A stretch of 64,000 bases of DNA, taken from Arenibacter troitsensis (GTDB lineage Bacteria > Bacteroidota > Bacteroidia > Flavobacteriales > Flavobacteriaceae). Below the pieces are notes generated by a model. That model had not been told where the DNA came from. It worked only from the letters and a program-made list of their open reading frames with translations, and searched no databases. The translations under genes were made by a program, and so were the position numbers. Shown one piece after another: positions 1-8,832 of this stretch (positions within the stretch are counted from its first letter, which is position 1; each line of letters starts with the position of its first letter). The stretch covers positions 62,001 through 126,000 of the forward strand of contig NZ_FXAO01000001.1 in assembly GCF_900177645.1 (NCBI RefSeq), written 5' to 3'.

Positions 1-1411
1 CCAAGGTTCTTGCCGCATTTTCATTGATATCCACATCATAGGGAACATAGCCTAGCTTGTTGTAATAATCTACTCCGGCTCGTCCTACTGCTGTTAAGGG
101 ACCGGCATTATTGGCCCCATGTATCAATGCTTCGTACAAGGTCTCGATATCATAATTTTGATTGTTCCCATTTTTTAAATAGGCATCCGCAACAACGGAA
201 GCAGAATTGTTCCCTACCATAACGTTTCTTAGGCCGGGACTTCCCCATTCTGGCAACCAGCCACCTTCCTTATAGGCATTGGCAAGACCTTCTTGTATCT
301 GGGCGTTGAGTTCGGGGTACATAAGGTTTAGAAAGGGGAAAAGGGCCCTAAATGTGTCCCAAAACCCGGTATCTGTAAACATATAGCCAGGAAGTACTTT
401 TCCATTATAAGGGCTATAATGCATTACATTTCCGTTAAGGTCATATTCAAAGAACTTCCTTGGAAACAACAAGGATCTATAAAGACAGGAATAAAAGGTC
501 TTGAATTGATCTATACTACCGCCTTCTACCTTAATTCGTCCCAGCTCCTTGTTCCAGGCTGCCCTTCCCTTCTGTTTTAAAGTGTCAAAATCATCGGTGC
601 CAAGTTCCTTTAAGTTCAATTCGGCCTGGTCATAACTAATAAAGGAGGAGGCTACATTGGCAATAACGACCTCGCCTCTCTTTGTTTTGAAGCTTACAAT
701 GGCACCGGCATGGTCGGTTTCAATCTCCAGACCTTCCAATAGTTGCTCCGCACTAAAGGTTTTGGTGCTTTCGAAGTCCTTATCAAAGACCATCACAAAG
801 TAGTTTTTAAAATTTTCGGGAACCCCACCACTATTCTTGGTGGTATATCCTATTATTTTTCGCTCGCTTGGAATAATCTTCACATAGGAGCCTTTGTCCA
901 AGGCATCGAGTACCACGTGTGAATTTTCATTTTCTGGAAAGGTGAACCTGAACATGGCAGCTCTTTCCGTGGGGGTAATTTCGGTGGTAATATCATGGTC
1001 CGCCAAATAAACACTATAGTAATGAGGCTTTACAATTTCTGATTTGTGCGAATACCAACTGGCCCTGTCGTCTTCTGTAAAGCGTAGTTTCCCGGTAAGT
1101 GGCATAATAGCAAACTGACCGTAATCGTTCATCCATGGGGAAGGTTGATGGGTTTGTTTAAAGCCCCTTAATTTATCGGCAGCATAGGTGTATGCCCAGC
1201 CATCAACCATTTTTCCTGTTTGTGGCGTCCAAAAGTTCATTCCCCAAGGCATGGCAATGGCAGGGTAGGTATTTCCGTTGGACATACTTGGCTTGGAATC
1301 CGTGCCAACCAGTGGGTTAACATAATCTACAGCTTCTTGTGCATTTGTTACCCCGGTAAACAGTAGTGATAGGGTTAAGATTAGATTTTTCAAGTTGGTG
1401 TAATTGGTCAT
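1..1411 (-). CDS. GH92 family alpha-mannosidase, partial (C-terminus beyond window)
   Basis: The reading frame is open from an ATG at 1411 to the window edge, so about 470 N-terminal residues are visible and the C-terminus is missing. Residues 1-25 look like a signal peptide (Leu-rich core, ending near TNAQE), followed by VDYVNPLVGTDSKPSMSNG, which resembles the conserved start of glycoside hydrolase family 92. Further matches to that family are the MPWGMNFWTPQTG segment and, near residue 345, FTDTGFWDTFRALFPF. GH92 enzymes are calcium-dependent exo-alpha-mannosidases that trim mannose from glycans in the periplasm or at the cell surface. The linkage cannot be told from what is visible. It is transcribed away from the precorrin-2 dehydrogenase gene. 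Family assignment is firm. Confidence 0.88.
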   Translation of the reverse strand, partial: MTNYTNLKNLILTLSLLFTGVTNAQEAVDYVNPLVGTDSKPSMSNGNTYPAIAMPWGMNFWTPQTGKMVDGWAYTYAADKLRGFKQTHQPSPWMNDYGQFAIMPLTGKLRFTEDDRASWYSHKSEIVKPHYYSVYLADHDITTEITPTERAAMFRFTFPENENSHVVLDALDKGSYVKIIPSERKIIGYTTKNSGGVPENFKNYFVMVFDKDFESTKTFSAEQLLEGLEIETDHAGAIVSFKTKRGEVVIANVASSFISYDQAELNLKELGTDDFDTLKQKGRAAWNKELGRIKVEGGSIDQFKTFYSCLYRSLLFPRKFFEYDLNGNVMHYSPYNGKVLPGYMFTDTGFWDTFRALFPFLNLMYPELNAQIQEGLANAYKEGGWLPEWGSPGLRNVMVGNNSASVVADAYLKNGNNQNYDIETLYEALIHGANNAGPLTAVGRAGVDYYNKLGYVPYDVDINENAARTL

Positions 1412-1461
1412 AATTGAAATGTTGAGTTGTGATATTGCCAGTGGCGTATTCCTTTAAAAAG

Positions 1462-1469
1462 CAAACCTA
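1462..1469 (-). promoter_or_regulatory. Candidate -7 element for the GH92 gene
   Basis: On the minus strand this reads TAGGTTTG, a full match to the Bacteroidota -7 consensus TAnnTTTG, 50 bases before the GH92 start codon. No convincing -33 TTTG was seen at the usual distance, so the call rests on this element and its position. Confidence 0.4.
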
Positions 1470-1631
1470 ATGGCAATGTATAATGTTAGTTTTGAGTTAC
1501 GGGTATCGAAATTAGCATTTTTGAACATGGCAATAAAAAATATACACACGATTTTCCAAGGAATTAACATAAACAGGTGGGTATATCGTAAAATCTATCC
1601 AAAATGAAAGAAGGTCAAACATTTTGTGCCT

Positions 1632-1639
1632 TATCTTTG
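1632..1639 (+). promoter_or_regulatory. Candidate -7 element for the precorrin-2 dehydrogenase gene
   Basis: TATCTTTG matches TAnnTTTG and lies about 93 bases before the ATG at 1733. The rest of the 1412-1732 divergent intergenic region shows no other recognisable structure. Confidence 0.35.
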
Positions 1640-1732
1640 AATAAAATTCTTTTTTGAATTTCGGAATTGCCGTTTTTTAACTGAAAGTATTTGTTGTAAG
1701 GCCCATTGAACAAGAATAACATTGAAGGACAT

Positions 1733-2317
1733 ATGGAAAGGAATGAATTGTACCCTGTTTTTTTAAAAGTATCCCAGCTTAATATTCTTATAGTAGGGGG
1801 AGGTAACGTGGGTCTGGAAAAACTGACTTTTATGCTTAAATCCAGCCCTAATGCCCAAGTAGAAATGTTGGCGCCGGAATTTTTGCCCCAAACATTGGAA
1901 CTTGCCAAAAAACATCAGGTTAAGATAACCAAGGATGTGTACAATAAAAGTTACTTGGAAGGACGCCATATGGTTATTGCTACCACCGATAAAGTTGATG
2001 TAAACGAACAGGTATATCACGATTGCCGGGAAAGGCATATCCTTGTGAACGTTGCCGATAATCCACCTTTTTGTGATTTTTATATGGGCGGGATCGTAAC
2101 CAAGGGCAATGTAAAGGTGGCCATCTCTACCAATGGAAAATCGCCCACTACGGCTAAACGCCTACGACAGTTTTTTGAGGATGTAATTCCAGAAAATATA
2201 GACGATCTGGTGAAAAATTTAAACGAATTCCGAAAGACCATAAAAGGGGATTTTGAGGAAAAAGTGGAGACCCTGAACGAGTTTACAAAGGGTCTGGTGA
2301 GTAAAAAAAAGGAATAG
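1733..2317 (+). CDS. Precorrin-2 dehydrogenase / sirohydrochlorin ferrochelatase-like protein (CysG N-terminal type)
   Basis: This 194-residue cytoplasmic protein fits the stand-alone precorrin-2 dehydrogenase family (Met8p, SirC, CysG N-terminal domain). That family makes sirohydrochlorin with NAD, and in some members inserts iron to give siroheme, the cofactor of sulfite and nitrite reductases. The sequence shows a Rossmann nucleotide-binding stretch, LNILIVGGGNVGLEKL, near residue 20, then VIATTDKVDVNEQVY and VNVADNPPFCDFY, typical of the dehydrogenase core. I chose the ATG at 1733 because the protein alignment starts there and GAAGGA lies just upstream. An in-frame TTG at 1706 would add nine residues without family support. 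No sulfate assimilation genes are adjacent, so partners cannot be read from context. Confidence 0.85.
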   Translation: MERNELYPVFLKVSQLNILIVGGGNVGLEKLTFMLKSSPNAQVEMLAPEFLPQTLELAKKHQVKITKDVYNKSYLEGRHMVIATTDKVDVNEQVYHDCRERHILVNVADNPPFCDFYMGGIVTKGNVKVAISTNGKSPTTAKRLRQFFEDVIPENIDDLVKNLNEFRKTIKGDFEEKVETLNEFTKGLVSKKKE

Positions 2318-2388
2318 GTTCAACCAAGGTAACGGATAAATTCCCTAACCCAATTTTTATGGCCGTTGGTTGTAAGCGCCAATTTCTA

Positions 2389-2402
2389 CGAAAGCGTTTT
2401 CG
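2389..2402. promoter_or_regulatory. Palindrome CGAAAGCGTTTTCG, possible LacI-type operator
   Basis: This 14-base sequence matches its reverse complement at 12 of 14 positions and has a central CG, the usual form of LacI-family operators. It lies in the 294-base intergenic region before xylB, about 124 bases upstream of the candidate -33 element. The LacI-type gene at 5551 is the obvious candidate binder, but this is inference from one site only. Confidence 0.3.
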
Positions 2403-2525
2403 AAAAGTGTCGAGATGCTATAATTGACTTATAACTATTACATTTTCAGTTATTTATATCAATATTTAGGGCATTAGTCCTGGTCTGTGATTTTTGCTTT
2501 ATTTTATGCCCTGCGCCCCAATATG

Positions 2526-2555
2526 TTTGTCTTGATATAGATTTTAATATATTTG
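2526..2555 (+). promoter_or_regulatory. Promoter of the xylBA operon
   Basis: TTTG at 2526-2529 and TATATTTG at 2548-2555 are separated by 18 bases, close to the Bacteroidota -33/-7 arrangement. The xylB ATG follows 56 bases later. Confidence 0.55.
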
Positions 2556-2611
2556 ATTGGTGCTTCAAGAATTTTCATATTGAAAATTTATTCCATTAAA
2601 TTTTAAGACAT

Positions 2612-4090
2612 ATGTATTATTTGGGATTGGATATTGGCAGCTCTTCAATTAAGGTGGCTTTGGTAGAGGTAGCTACTGGTAAAAGTGTTGGGGTAGTTCA
2701 GGAACCGGAAACGGAAATGGAGATGTTGGCCTTAAAAAATGGTTGGGCAGAACAAGATCCCAAAGCATGGTGGACTTTTGTTTGTCAGGGAATAAAAAAA
2801 ATAAAAAAGAAGTATACTGTAGACCAAGATCAAATAAAAGGGGTAGGCATAGCCTATCAGATGCATGGATTGGTATTGGTGGACCAACAAGGGGAGCCGG
2901 TCAGGAAATCCATTATTTGGTGCGATAGTCGTGCTGTGGAAATTGGCAGGAAGGCTTATGGTGATATTGGAGAGGACATCTGTAAGGCCCATTTATTGAA
3001 TTCCCCGGCAAATTTTACGGCTTCCAAATTGAAATGGGTCAAGGAAAACGAACCAGAACTTTATAAGTCGGCAGACAAGCTAATGCTTCCTGGAGATTAT
3101 ATAGCCTTTCGCTTTTCCAATGTAATCAATACCACTATTTCCGGATTATCGGAAGGAATCCTTTGGGATTTCAAGGAGGACGCGGTGGCAGAATTACTCA
3201 TGGAGCATTATGGTATTCCCAAGTCCTTTATTCCAGATATTGTGGATACTTTTGGACTTCAATCCAGAGTGGATGTCAAAGGGGCCCAAGAAAGTGGTTT
3301 GGCAGTAGGTACGCCCATACTATACAGGGCTGGGGATCAACCCAATAATGCCTTGGCCCTGAACGTGTTCAATCCCGGGGAAGTTGCTGCTACTGGAGGC
3401 ACCTCTGGGGTGGTCTATGCGGTTACCGATAGTTTATCGGGAAAGGAGAGTACTAGGGTAAATAATTTTGCCCATGTCAATTATACTAAACAGACTCCAA
3501 GAGTAGGTAAGTTATTGAATATCAATGGTGCTGGAATTCAGTACCGCTGGCTTTTGAATAATTTGGATGTGGATTCCTATGAGGAAATGAATTCCTTGGC
3601 TTCGGAAATTCCAGTGGGTTCGGACGGCGTATGCCTTATCCCGTTTGGAAACGGAGCGGAACGCATGCTCAACAATCAGGATATTGGCACTAGATTGGTC
3701 AACATCAACCTTAATAATCACACCAAGGCACATGTTTGTAGGGCAGCTTTGGAAGGAATAGCATTTTCCTTTGTTTACGGTATGGAAATCTTAAAATCGG
3801 ACGGTATATCCATAGAGGTAATGCGTGCCGGGAATGATAATTTGTTTAGGTCGGAAATTTTTTCCGAAACAGTATCCACTTTAGTGTCGCAGGACATTGA
3901 AATTTATAATACTACCGGGGCCATTGGTGCAGCCAGGGCGGCTGGTATCAATGAAGGAGGGTTTGGGAAATTTGGAACCTATATTACCAATAACGACCAT
4001 GTAAAGACTTTTAAGCCTTTGAGTGATAAAAGAGCTTATCAATTGGCCTATGAAAATTGGAAAAAAGAATTGGAACTAATCATTAAATAA
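2612..4090 (+). CDS. xylB: Xylulokinase
   Basis: This 492-residue protein phosphorylates D-xylulose to xylulose 5-phosphate, the second step of the xylose isomerase pathway. It has the FGGY-kinase layout: an N-terminal phosphate-binding loop [16 protein letters not shown] at residues 4-19, the QMHGLVLVD segment near residue 89 in the sugar-binding region, and the C-terminal ATPase domain with [12 protein letters not shown] and [13 protein letters not shown] (about residues 243-270). Length is normal for the family. It is first in an operon with xylA, which starts 10 bases after its stop, and that neighbour settles xylulose as the substrate over other FGGY sugars. Confidence 0.95.
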   Translation: MYYLGLDIGSSSIKVALVEVATGKSVGVVQEPETEMEMLALKNGWAEQDPKAWWTFVCQGIKKIKKKYTVDQDQIKGVGIAYQMHGLVLVDQQGEPVRKSIIWCDSRAVEIGRKAYGDIGEDICKAHLLNSPANFTASKLKWVKENEPELYKSADKLMLPGDYIAFRFSNVINTTISGLSEGILWDFKEDAVAELLMEHYGIPKSFIPDIVDTFGLQSRVDVKGAQESGLAVGTPILYRAGDQPNNALALNVFNPGEVAATGGTSGVVYAVTDSLSGKESTRVNNFAHVNYTKQTPRVGKLLNINGAGIQYRWLLNNLDVDSYEEMNSLASEIPVGSDGVCLIPFGNGAERMLNNQDIGTRLVNINLNNHTKAHVCRAALEGIAFSFVYGMEILKSDGISIEVMRAGNDNLFRSEIFSETVSTLVSQDIEIYNTTGAIGAARAAGINEGGFGKFGTYITNNDHVKTFKPLSDKRAYQLAYENWKKELELIIK

Positions 4091-4100
4091 TAAAAAAGAG

Positions 4101-5426
4101 ATGGCAATAATTGGAAACAAGGAATACTTTAAGGGTATAAATGATATTAAATTTGAAGGCAAGGAATCCGATAATCCTTTGGCATTCAAATATTACAATC
4201 CAGACCAAGTGGTGGCTGGGAAGACCATGCGCGAGCATTTTAAGTTTGCCATAGCCTATTGGCATACCTTCTGCGGGCAGGGAGCGGATCCGTTTGGTCC
4301 AGGTACCCAGAATTTTGCCTGGGACCAGTCTTCGGACCCCGTTCAAGCGGCCAAGGACAAGGCAGATGCGGCTTTTGAGTTTATCAGTAAAATGGGATTT
4401 GATTATTTTTGCTTCCATGATTTCGATCTTATTCAGGAAGGAGCCACTTTTGCGGAATCTGAAAAGCGTTTGTCTGTAATTACCGATTATCTGAAGGAAA
4501 AAAAGGCCGATTCAGGGATCAAATTATTGTGGGGAACCGCCAATTGTTTCTCCAATCCCCGTTATATGAACGGGGCTGCTACCAATCCTGATTTTAATGT
4601 AGTGGCAAGGGCAGGGGGCCAGATAAAATTAGCCTTGGATGCTACTATTGCCCTTGGCGGCGAGAATTATGTTTTCTGGGGCGGAAGGGAAGGTTATATG
4701 TCCCTTTTGAATACGGATATGGGACGGGAATTGGATCATATGGCGCAATTCTTAGGGATGGCCAGGGATTATGCTAGGGCCCAAGGATTTAAGGGAACCT
4801 TTTTTATAGAGCCCAAGCCTATGGAACCTTCCAAGCATCAATACGATTTTGATACCGCAACTGCAATAGGCTTCCTACGCGAATACGGTTTGGAGAAGGA
4901 TTTTAAAATAAACATAGAGGTGAATCATGCCACCTTGGCCCAGCATACTTTTCAGCACGAATTGGCAGTGGCGGCCAAAGCCGGAATGTTGGGTAGTATA
5001 GATGCCAATAGGGGGGATTACCAAAATGGATGGGATACCGATCAGTTCCCAAACAATATTCAAGAAACTACCGAGGCCATGTTGGTTTTCCTTAAAGCAG
5101 GAGGACTGCAAGGTGGTGGCGTAAACTTTGATGCCAAAATAAGAAGGAATTCTACGGATTTGGATGATGTTTTCCATGCCCATATTGGTGGTGCGGACAC
5201 CTTTGCCCGTGCCTTGCTTACTGCAGATAGGATTATTTCTTCCTCTGCCTATGAGGAGATGCTTGCGGAAAGGTACAGTTCCTTCGATTCAGGGAAAGGG
5301 AAGGACTTTGAGAATGGTAAGCTGAACTTGGAAGCCCTTTACAAAATTGCCCAAGAAAATGGGGAATTGAAGTTGCAGAGCGGGAAACAGGAGTTGTTCG
5401 AGAACATCATCAATCAATACATATAA
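4101..5426 (+). CDS. xylA: Xylose isomerase
   Basis: This 441-residue cytoplasmic enzyme interconverts D-xylose and D-xylulose and feeds the kinase encoded just upstream. Recognisable family segments are [12 protein letters not shown] with the catalytic histidine (about residue 103), [19 protein letters not shown], the metal-binding [16 protein letters not shown], and [20 protein letters not shown] followed by GSIDANRGD. Length and motif order fit the longer class II isomerases usual in Bacteroidota. The 10-base gap to xylB indicates one transcript. Confidence 0.97.
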   Translation: MAIIGNKEYFKGINDIKFEGKESDNPLAFKYYNPDQVVAGKTMREHFKFAIAYWHTFCGQGADPFGPGTQNFAWDQSSDPVQAAKDKADAAFEFISKMGFDYFCFHDFDLIQEGATFAESEKRLSVITDYLKEKKADSGIKLLWGTANCFSNPRYMNGAATNPDFNVVARAGGQIKLALDATIALGGENYVFWGGREGYMSLLNTDMGRELDHMAQFLGMARDYARAQGFKGTFFIEPKPMEPSKHQYDFDTATAIGFLREYGLEKDFKINIEVNHATLAQHTFQHELAVAAKAGMLGSIDANRGDYQNGWDTDQFPNNIQETTEAMLVFLKAGGLQGGGVNFDAKIRRNSTDLDDVFHAHIGGADTFARALLTADRIISSSAYEEMLAERYSSFDSGKGKDFENGKLNLEALYKIAQENGELKLQSGKQELFENIINQYI

Positions 5427-5474
5427 GAGGTATAAATAGCACTAGGCTATTGGGCGATCGACTTAGGTTAATCT

Positions 5475-5497
5475 AAAGATTTTTACAAAAAATCTTT
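5475..5497. promoter_or_regulatory. Perfect 10-bp inverted repeat between xylA and the LacI-type gene
   Basis: AAAGATTTTT and AAAAATCTTT are perfectly complementary around a 3-base ACA loop. The stem is all weak pairs except one, and no T-run follows, so it is not a good intrinsic terminator. It lies 54 bases before the regulator start codon and could be an operator for that regulator. Function is unproven. Confidence 0.3.
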
Positions 5498-5550
5498 TAA
5501 TAATATTATAAAGGGAGTTATTTTACCGAAATTCGGGATAAGATAATTCT

Positions 5551-6567
5551 ATGAAAAAAATAACCCTAAAGGAGATTGCCCAATATTTTGGTGTTTCCAT
5601 TTCAACGGTTTCCAAGGCCATTAATGATAGCCATGAAATTAGTGACGGACTCAAGGCCCAAATACAGAAGTTTGCCAAGGACAATAAATACAGGCCAAAT
5701 AAGGTGGCCCTTAGTTTATTGCAGCGGAAGACCAAGACCATAGGGGTTGTAGTTCCCAATATTCTCAATTATTTTTTTACACAGGTATTTTCAGGGATTG
5801 AAAAAGTAGCCAACGAACGCGGGTATATTTTACTTAGCTGTATCAGCGATGAATCTTATGAAAAGGAAGTTGCCACACTTGAGTTTCTAGGAGGTGGTAC
5901 CGTTGATGGATTAATTGTGTCCATGGCGGAAGAAACACAGTTCAAAAACAAACTGGATCATTTTCAAAGTATCTTGGACGAGCAGATTCCTTTGGTAATG
6001 TTCGATAGGGTTTCGGATGTGATCCCATGTGATAAGGTAGTGGTTGATGATTTTGAGGCCGGTTATAAAACCACAAAATATTTTATAAATCTCGGTTGCA
6101 AAACGGTAGCACTGGTTACTGCGATTGATCATTCCAGTGTAGGGAAACTGCGTGTGGAAGGTTATAGGAAAGCCTTGGAAGAGTCGGGTATTCCCTATGA
6201 TGATAAATTAATATTAAGGATAGGCAAGGAGGACGATATGGAAGTTCCAATAACTTTTTTGTTGAATTACAAACCTATAGAGGGTATTATGGCTTTGGAC
6301 GAAATAACGGCGGTAGAGGTTTTGAGATTGATCAAGGCCAGGGGATATAGGGTACCAGAAGATATTTCCGTTATAGGATTTACCAATGGTAAATTATCGC
6401 GTTACGTAAGTCCGGCACTTACGGCAGTGAGTCAGCACGGTACTTTTATAGGGGAGACGGCAGCCAAGGTCCTTATTGAACGGATAGAGAGCAACGAATA
6501 TATGGATTGTACCACCAAGGTGATTAAAACCAGCCTAATCGTTAGGGATTCCACCCGAAGGGTTTGA
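5551..6567 (+). CDS. LacI-family transcriptional regulator, probably of xylose use
   Basis: This 338-residue protein has a LacI-type helix-turn-helix at the very N-terminus (ITLKEIAQYFGVSISTVSKA, residues 3-22) with the hinge-helix region RPNKVALSLLQRKTKTIGVV. A periplasmic-binding-protein-like effector domain fills the rest (VPNILNYFFTQVFSGIEK, then AVVSVIGFTNGKLS-type segments near residue 270). Family members bind a palindromic operator as dimers and release or bind it on sensing a sugar. It lies on the same strand 124 bases after xylA, so xylose or xylulose is the likely effector, but the sequence does not prove it. The inverted repeats at 2389 and 5475 are candidate operators. Confidence 0.85.
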   Translation: MKKITLKEIAQYFGVSISTVSKAINDSHEISDGLKAQIQKFAKDNKYRPNKVALSLLQRKTKTIGVVVPNILNYFFTQVFSGIEKVANERGYILLSCISDESYEKEVATLEFLGGGTVDGLIVSMAEETQFKNKLDHFQSILDEQIPLVMFDRVSDVIPCDKVVVDDFEAGYKTTKYFINLGCKTVALVTAIDHSSVGKLRVEGYRKALEESGIPYDDKLILRIGKEDDMEVPITFLLNYKPIEGIMALDEITAVEVLRLIKARGYRVPEDISVIGFTNGKLSRYVSPALTAVSQHGTFIGETAAKVLIERIESNEYMDCTTKVIKTSLIVRDSTRRV

Positions 6568-6591
6568 TCGTAACTAAAGCCCAAAAATATG

Positions 6592-7665
6592 TTAAACCTT
6601 TGGTGTAAGCCGCTCCTTGACCACTTGGGTCATATATTCTAATTGTTGAAGGGCTTTATTGGTAAAATTGAACAAGCTTAGGCAGCGGTCCAAATTCTGG
6701 TTTTCGTAAGATACCTTGTAATATATATTGTCGTTCAAATAGTCTGTCAGGGCCCTTAACCCATGAATGAAGGGCATAAATACGGCTCCCCAGGGCAGTA
6801 GGTCTATTTCTTCTTTGGATAAAAAGGGGCCGTTACTCTCAAGGCCCTTTATAAAGGCTTCGAACAAAGGTCTTTCAAAAGTAATCTTGTCGTGATCCTG
6901 TTCGTCTTCGGCGGCGGTATTGGCAACAGTTCTTATGGCATCGCCAAAATCAAAGTAAAAATACCCTTTCATGATGGTGTCCAGGTCTATAAGGCAAAGT
7001 GCCCTATGGTCTTCTTTGGAAAAAAGGATGTTGTTTAATTTGGTGTCGTTGTGGCAAACACGCAACGGCAACTTGGAATTGTCCAAAATATTCAGTTTTT
7101 CCAAGGTTTCCTTGGCAAAGCTTATGGCATTTTTGGCAGTTTCTAATTTTTCCGATTTCGCGGATTGAATGGATTCCTCAAACTGCTTTTCCCTTAAGGG
7201 GAGATGGTGAAAATTAGGGATGGTATCCACATATTTGTCCAAGTCCGCCTCTGACAAAAGCTGATGGAATTTTCCAACCACCCTTCCGGCCTCGAATGCA
7301 ATGTTGTTATCCGTGGCATTGTCATAGGCTGTGGTATTGTTGATATAGGACATCAACCTCCAATATCCCGTTTTTTCATCTTTATAATAAGAATGGTCCG
7401 ACTCCGTTTTTAGGAGTTCAATGGCCGTGTAATTTTCGTCCTCCAAATGTTGAAAGGCGTTGGCAATATTTTCCATTAGCCCATGAACGTCCTTAAAGAC
7501 ATTGTGGTTTACTCTTTGGAGTATATACAATGGGAATTGGTTATCCAGGACTAAATAGGTGTCATTGATATAACCTTGGTTTATTCCTTGGAATTCATAG
7601 GTTTTCCTAGCTATAGAGAAGTTTTTCAACAGCTCGTTTAGCTCAACATATTTATTTGCAATCAT
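6592..7665 (-). CDS. APH/choline kinase-fold sugar kinase (N-acetylhexosamine 1-kinase-like)
   Basis: This 357-residue protein has the aminoglycoside-phosphotransferase fold. VCHNDTKLNNILF (about residue 204) holds the catalytic Asp and the metal-binding Asn, and LIDLDTIMKGYFYFDFGDAIR holds the second metal-binding Asp. Homologues in gut bacteria are N-acetylhexosamine 1-kinases that phosphorylate GlcNAc or GalNAc at C1. The gene starts 12 bases after a nucleotidyltransferase gene on the same strand, and a kinase plus nucleotidyltransferase pair would make an NDP-sugar from free sugar, a salvage route. The exact sugar is inference. Related Bacteroidota proteins are sometimes named mucin-desulfating sulfatase MdsC, which the motifs here do not support. 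Confidence 0.75.
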   Translation of the reverse strand: MIANKYVELNELLKNFSIARKTYEFQGINQGYINDTYLVLDNQFPLYILQRVNHNVFKDVHGLMENIANAFQHLEDENYTAIELLKTESDHSYYKDEKTGYWRLMSYINNTTAYDNATDNNIAFEAGRVVGKFHQLLSEADLDKYVDTIPNFHHLPLREKQFEESIQSAKSEKLETAKNAISFAKETLEKLNILDNSKLPLRVCHNDTKLNNILFSKEDHRALCLIDLDTIMKGYFYFDFGDAIRTVANTAAEDEQDHDKITFERPLFEAFIKGLESNGPFLSKEEIDLLPWGAVFMPFIHGLRALTDYLNDNIYYKVSYENQNLDRCLSLFNFTNKALQQLEYMTQVVKERLTPKV

Positions 7666-7677
7666 GAATAAGCCGTT

Positions 7678-8568
7678 CTAAATATTGTCCCAAAGAGGAG
7701 AGGTGTACCCATTATTGTCTGTCATACGCTGTAATTCTGCAACTGCCACGTCCTTATCGCTGGCGTAGGTAACCCCAAACCATTGACTTGCGGAAGGAAT
7801 AACATCTACATCTATCAGATTTTTTGCAATCATTTCCTTAATGGCGAATGGAAGATAAATTTCCCCTTTGGCATGGTTGTCCTTATTTCCTATAAAGTCC
7901 TTTAGGTACTCTGTAATAAATGGAAATATGGAAGGCTGACAAACCCAGAAGTTCATGCTTACCAATTCTTCTCCAGTAAATTCGGTGCCCGAATCGGAAT
8001 CGATAATAACCTTGTCCTTGGCTTCTATTTTTGTATGCTCTTGAATGGAGGTCAATTTTCCGCCCTCCGATTTACAAACACCCCTAGATACCGATCCATG
8101 CTCGGATAAGGTGTTTTTGAGGATGTAGGCAATAAGGCCAAATGTTTCTTTGTTGCCATTGTTCCTGATAAAATTGGCAGCACTTTCAAAAGCATTTTTG
8201 CCGTAATAATCGTCCGCATTTATAATGGCGAATGGTCTATCAATTACATTTCTTGCAGTCCAAACAGCATGGGCCGTGCCCCAAGGTTTAGCCCTTTCGC
8301 CTGTAAAGGTTACCCCTTCCGGAAGATCGTTAACTTCTTGGGCCAAAACATCCAATTTAATATTTTTAGGTAATCTGCTGGATAGGTGTTCCTTCAAAAA
8401 ATCTACATTTTCTTTTTTTGTAATGGCAACTATGTGGTCAAAACCATTTTTCAGGGCGTCATAAATACTGAATTCCATTAGGAACTCGTCTTTTGGACCC
8501 AAGTCGTCAAATTGTTTTAGTTTGCCATATCGGCTTCCACTACCGGCCGCCATTAAAAGTAATGTCAT
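7678..8568 (-). CDS. Sugar-1-phosphate nucleotidyltransferase (GlmU N-terminal/RmlA fold)
   Basis: This 296-residue protein opens with MTLLLMAAGSGSRYGKLKQF, the nucleotide-binding start of sugar nucleotidyltransferases, followed by the sugar-binding PKDEFLMEFSIYDAL. AIINADDYYGKNAF near residue 115 supplies the metal-binding Asp. It has no left-handed beta-helix acyltransferase domain, unlike GlmU. It is the first gene of a two-gene operon with the downstream kinase and probably converts the sugar 1-phosphate made there to an NDP-sugar. Which nucleotide and sugar are used cannot be told. Confidence 0.78.
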   Translation of the reverse strand: MTLLLMAAGSGSRYGKLKQFDDLGPKDEFLMEFSIYDALKNGFDHIVAITKKENVDFLKEHLSSRLPKNIKLDVLAQEVNDLPEGVTFTGERAKPWGTAHAVWTARNVIDRPFAIINADDYYGKNAFESAANFIRNNGNKETFGLIAYILKNTLSEHGSVSRGVCKSEGGKLTSIQEHTKIEAKDKVIIDSDSGTEFTGEELVSMNFWVCQPSIFPFITEYLKDFIGNKDNHAKGEIYLPFAIKEMIAKNLIDVDVIPSASQWFGVTYASDKDVAVAELQRMTDNNGYTSPLWDNI

Positions 8569-8589
8569 AATTGGTTATTTTTAAGTTTA

Positions 8590-8597
8590 CAAAAATA
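8590..8597 (-). promoter_or_regulatory. Candidate -7 element for the nucleotidyltransferase/kinase operon
   Basis: On the minus strand this reads TATTTTTG, matching TAnnTTTG, 21 bases before the start codon of the nucleotidyltransferase gene. No clear -33 TTTG was identified. Confidence 0.4.
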
Positions 8598-8764
8598 TAG
8601 TTTTTATCATAAAGGGACTTCTAGAACGGTTTATTTAAAAAAATAGTTTCTAATTGTACTGTTTTTAACGATTCTATATTTTAAGCCAAGCTTCGAAGAG
8701 CCAACAATTTGGCCATTGAATGGCCTGAAATTATGGCCTTTAGTGTACGGATGATGGCCAAACC

Positions 8765-8807
8765 TGATAAGTGTCATATTTTTAAAAATGTCTCCGTAGT
8801 ACTTTTG
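8765..8807 (+). promoter_or_regulatory. FNR-like operator and -7 element upstream of hemN
   Basis: TGATAAGTGTCA at 8765-8776 is followed after 23 bases by TACTTTTG at 8800-8807, a match to TAnnTTTG. The start of transcription would fall near 8812, so the operator is centred about 41-42 bases upstream, the class II position for CRP/FNR activators. The same operator with the same spacing occurs at 19584-19626, 25114-25187 and 26063-26105. Confidence 0.72.
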
Positions 8808-8832
8808 TAGCTATTGCAAATAACAAAAGCGT

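Noticed and set aside
1615-1908. Minus-strand open frame of 97 codons opposite the precorrin-2 dehydrogenase start
   Set aside because: It overlaps a gene with clear family motifs and has no recognisable domain.
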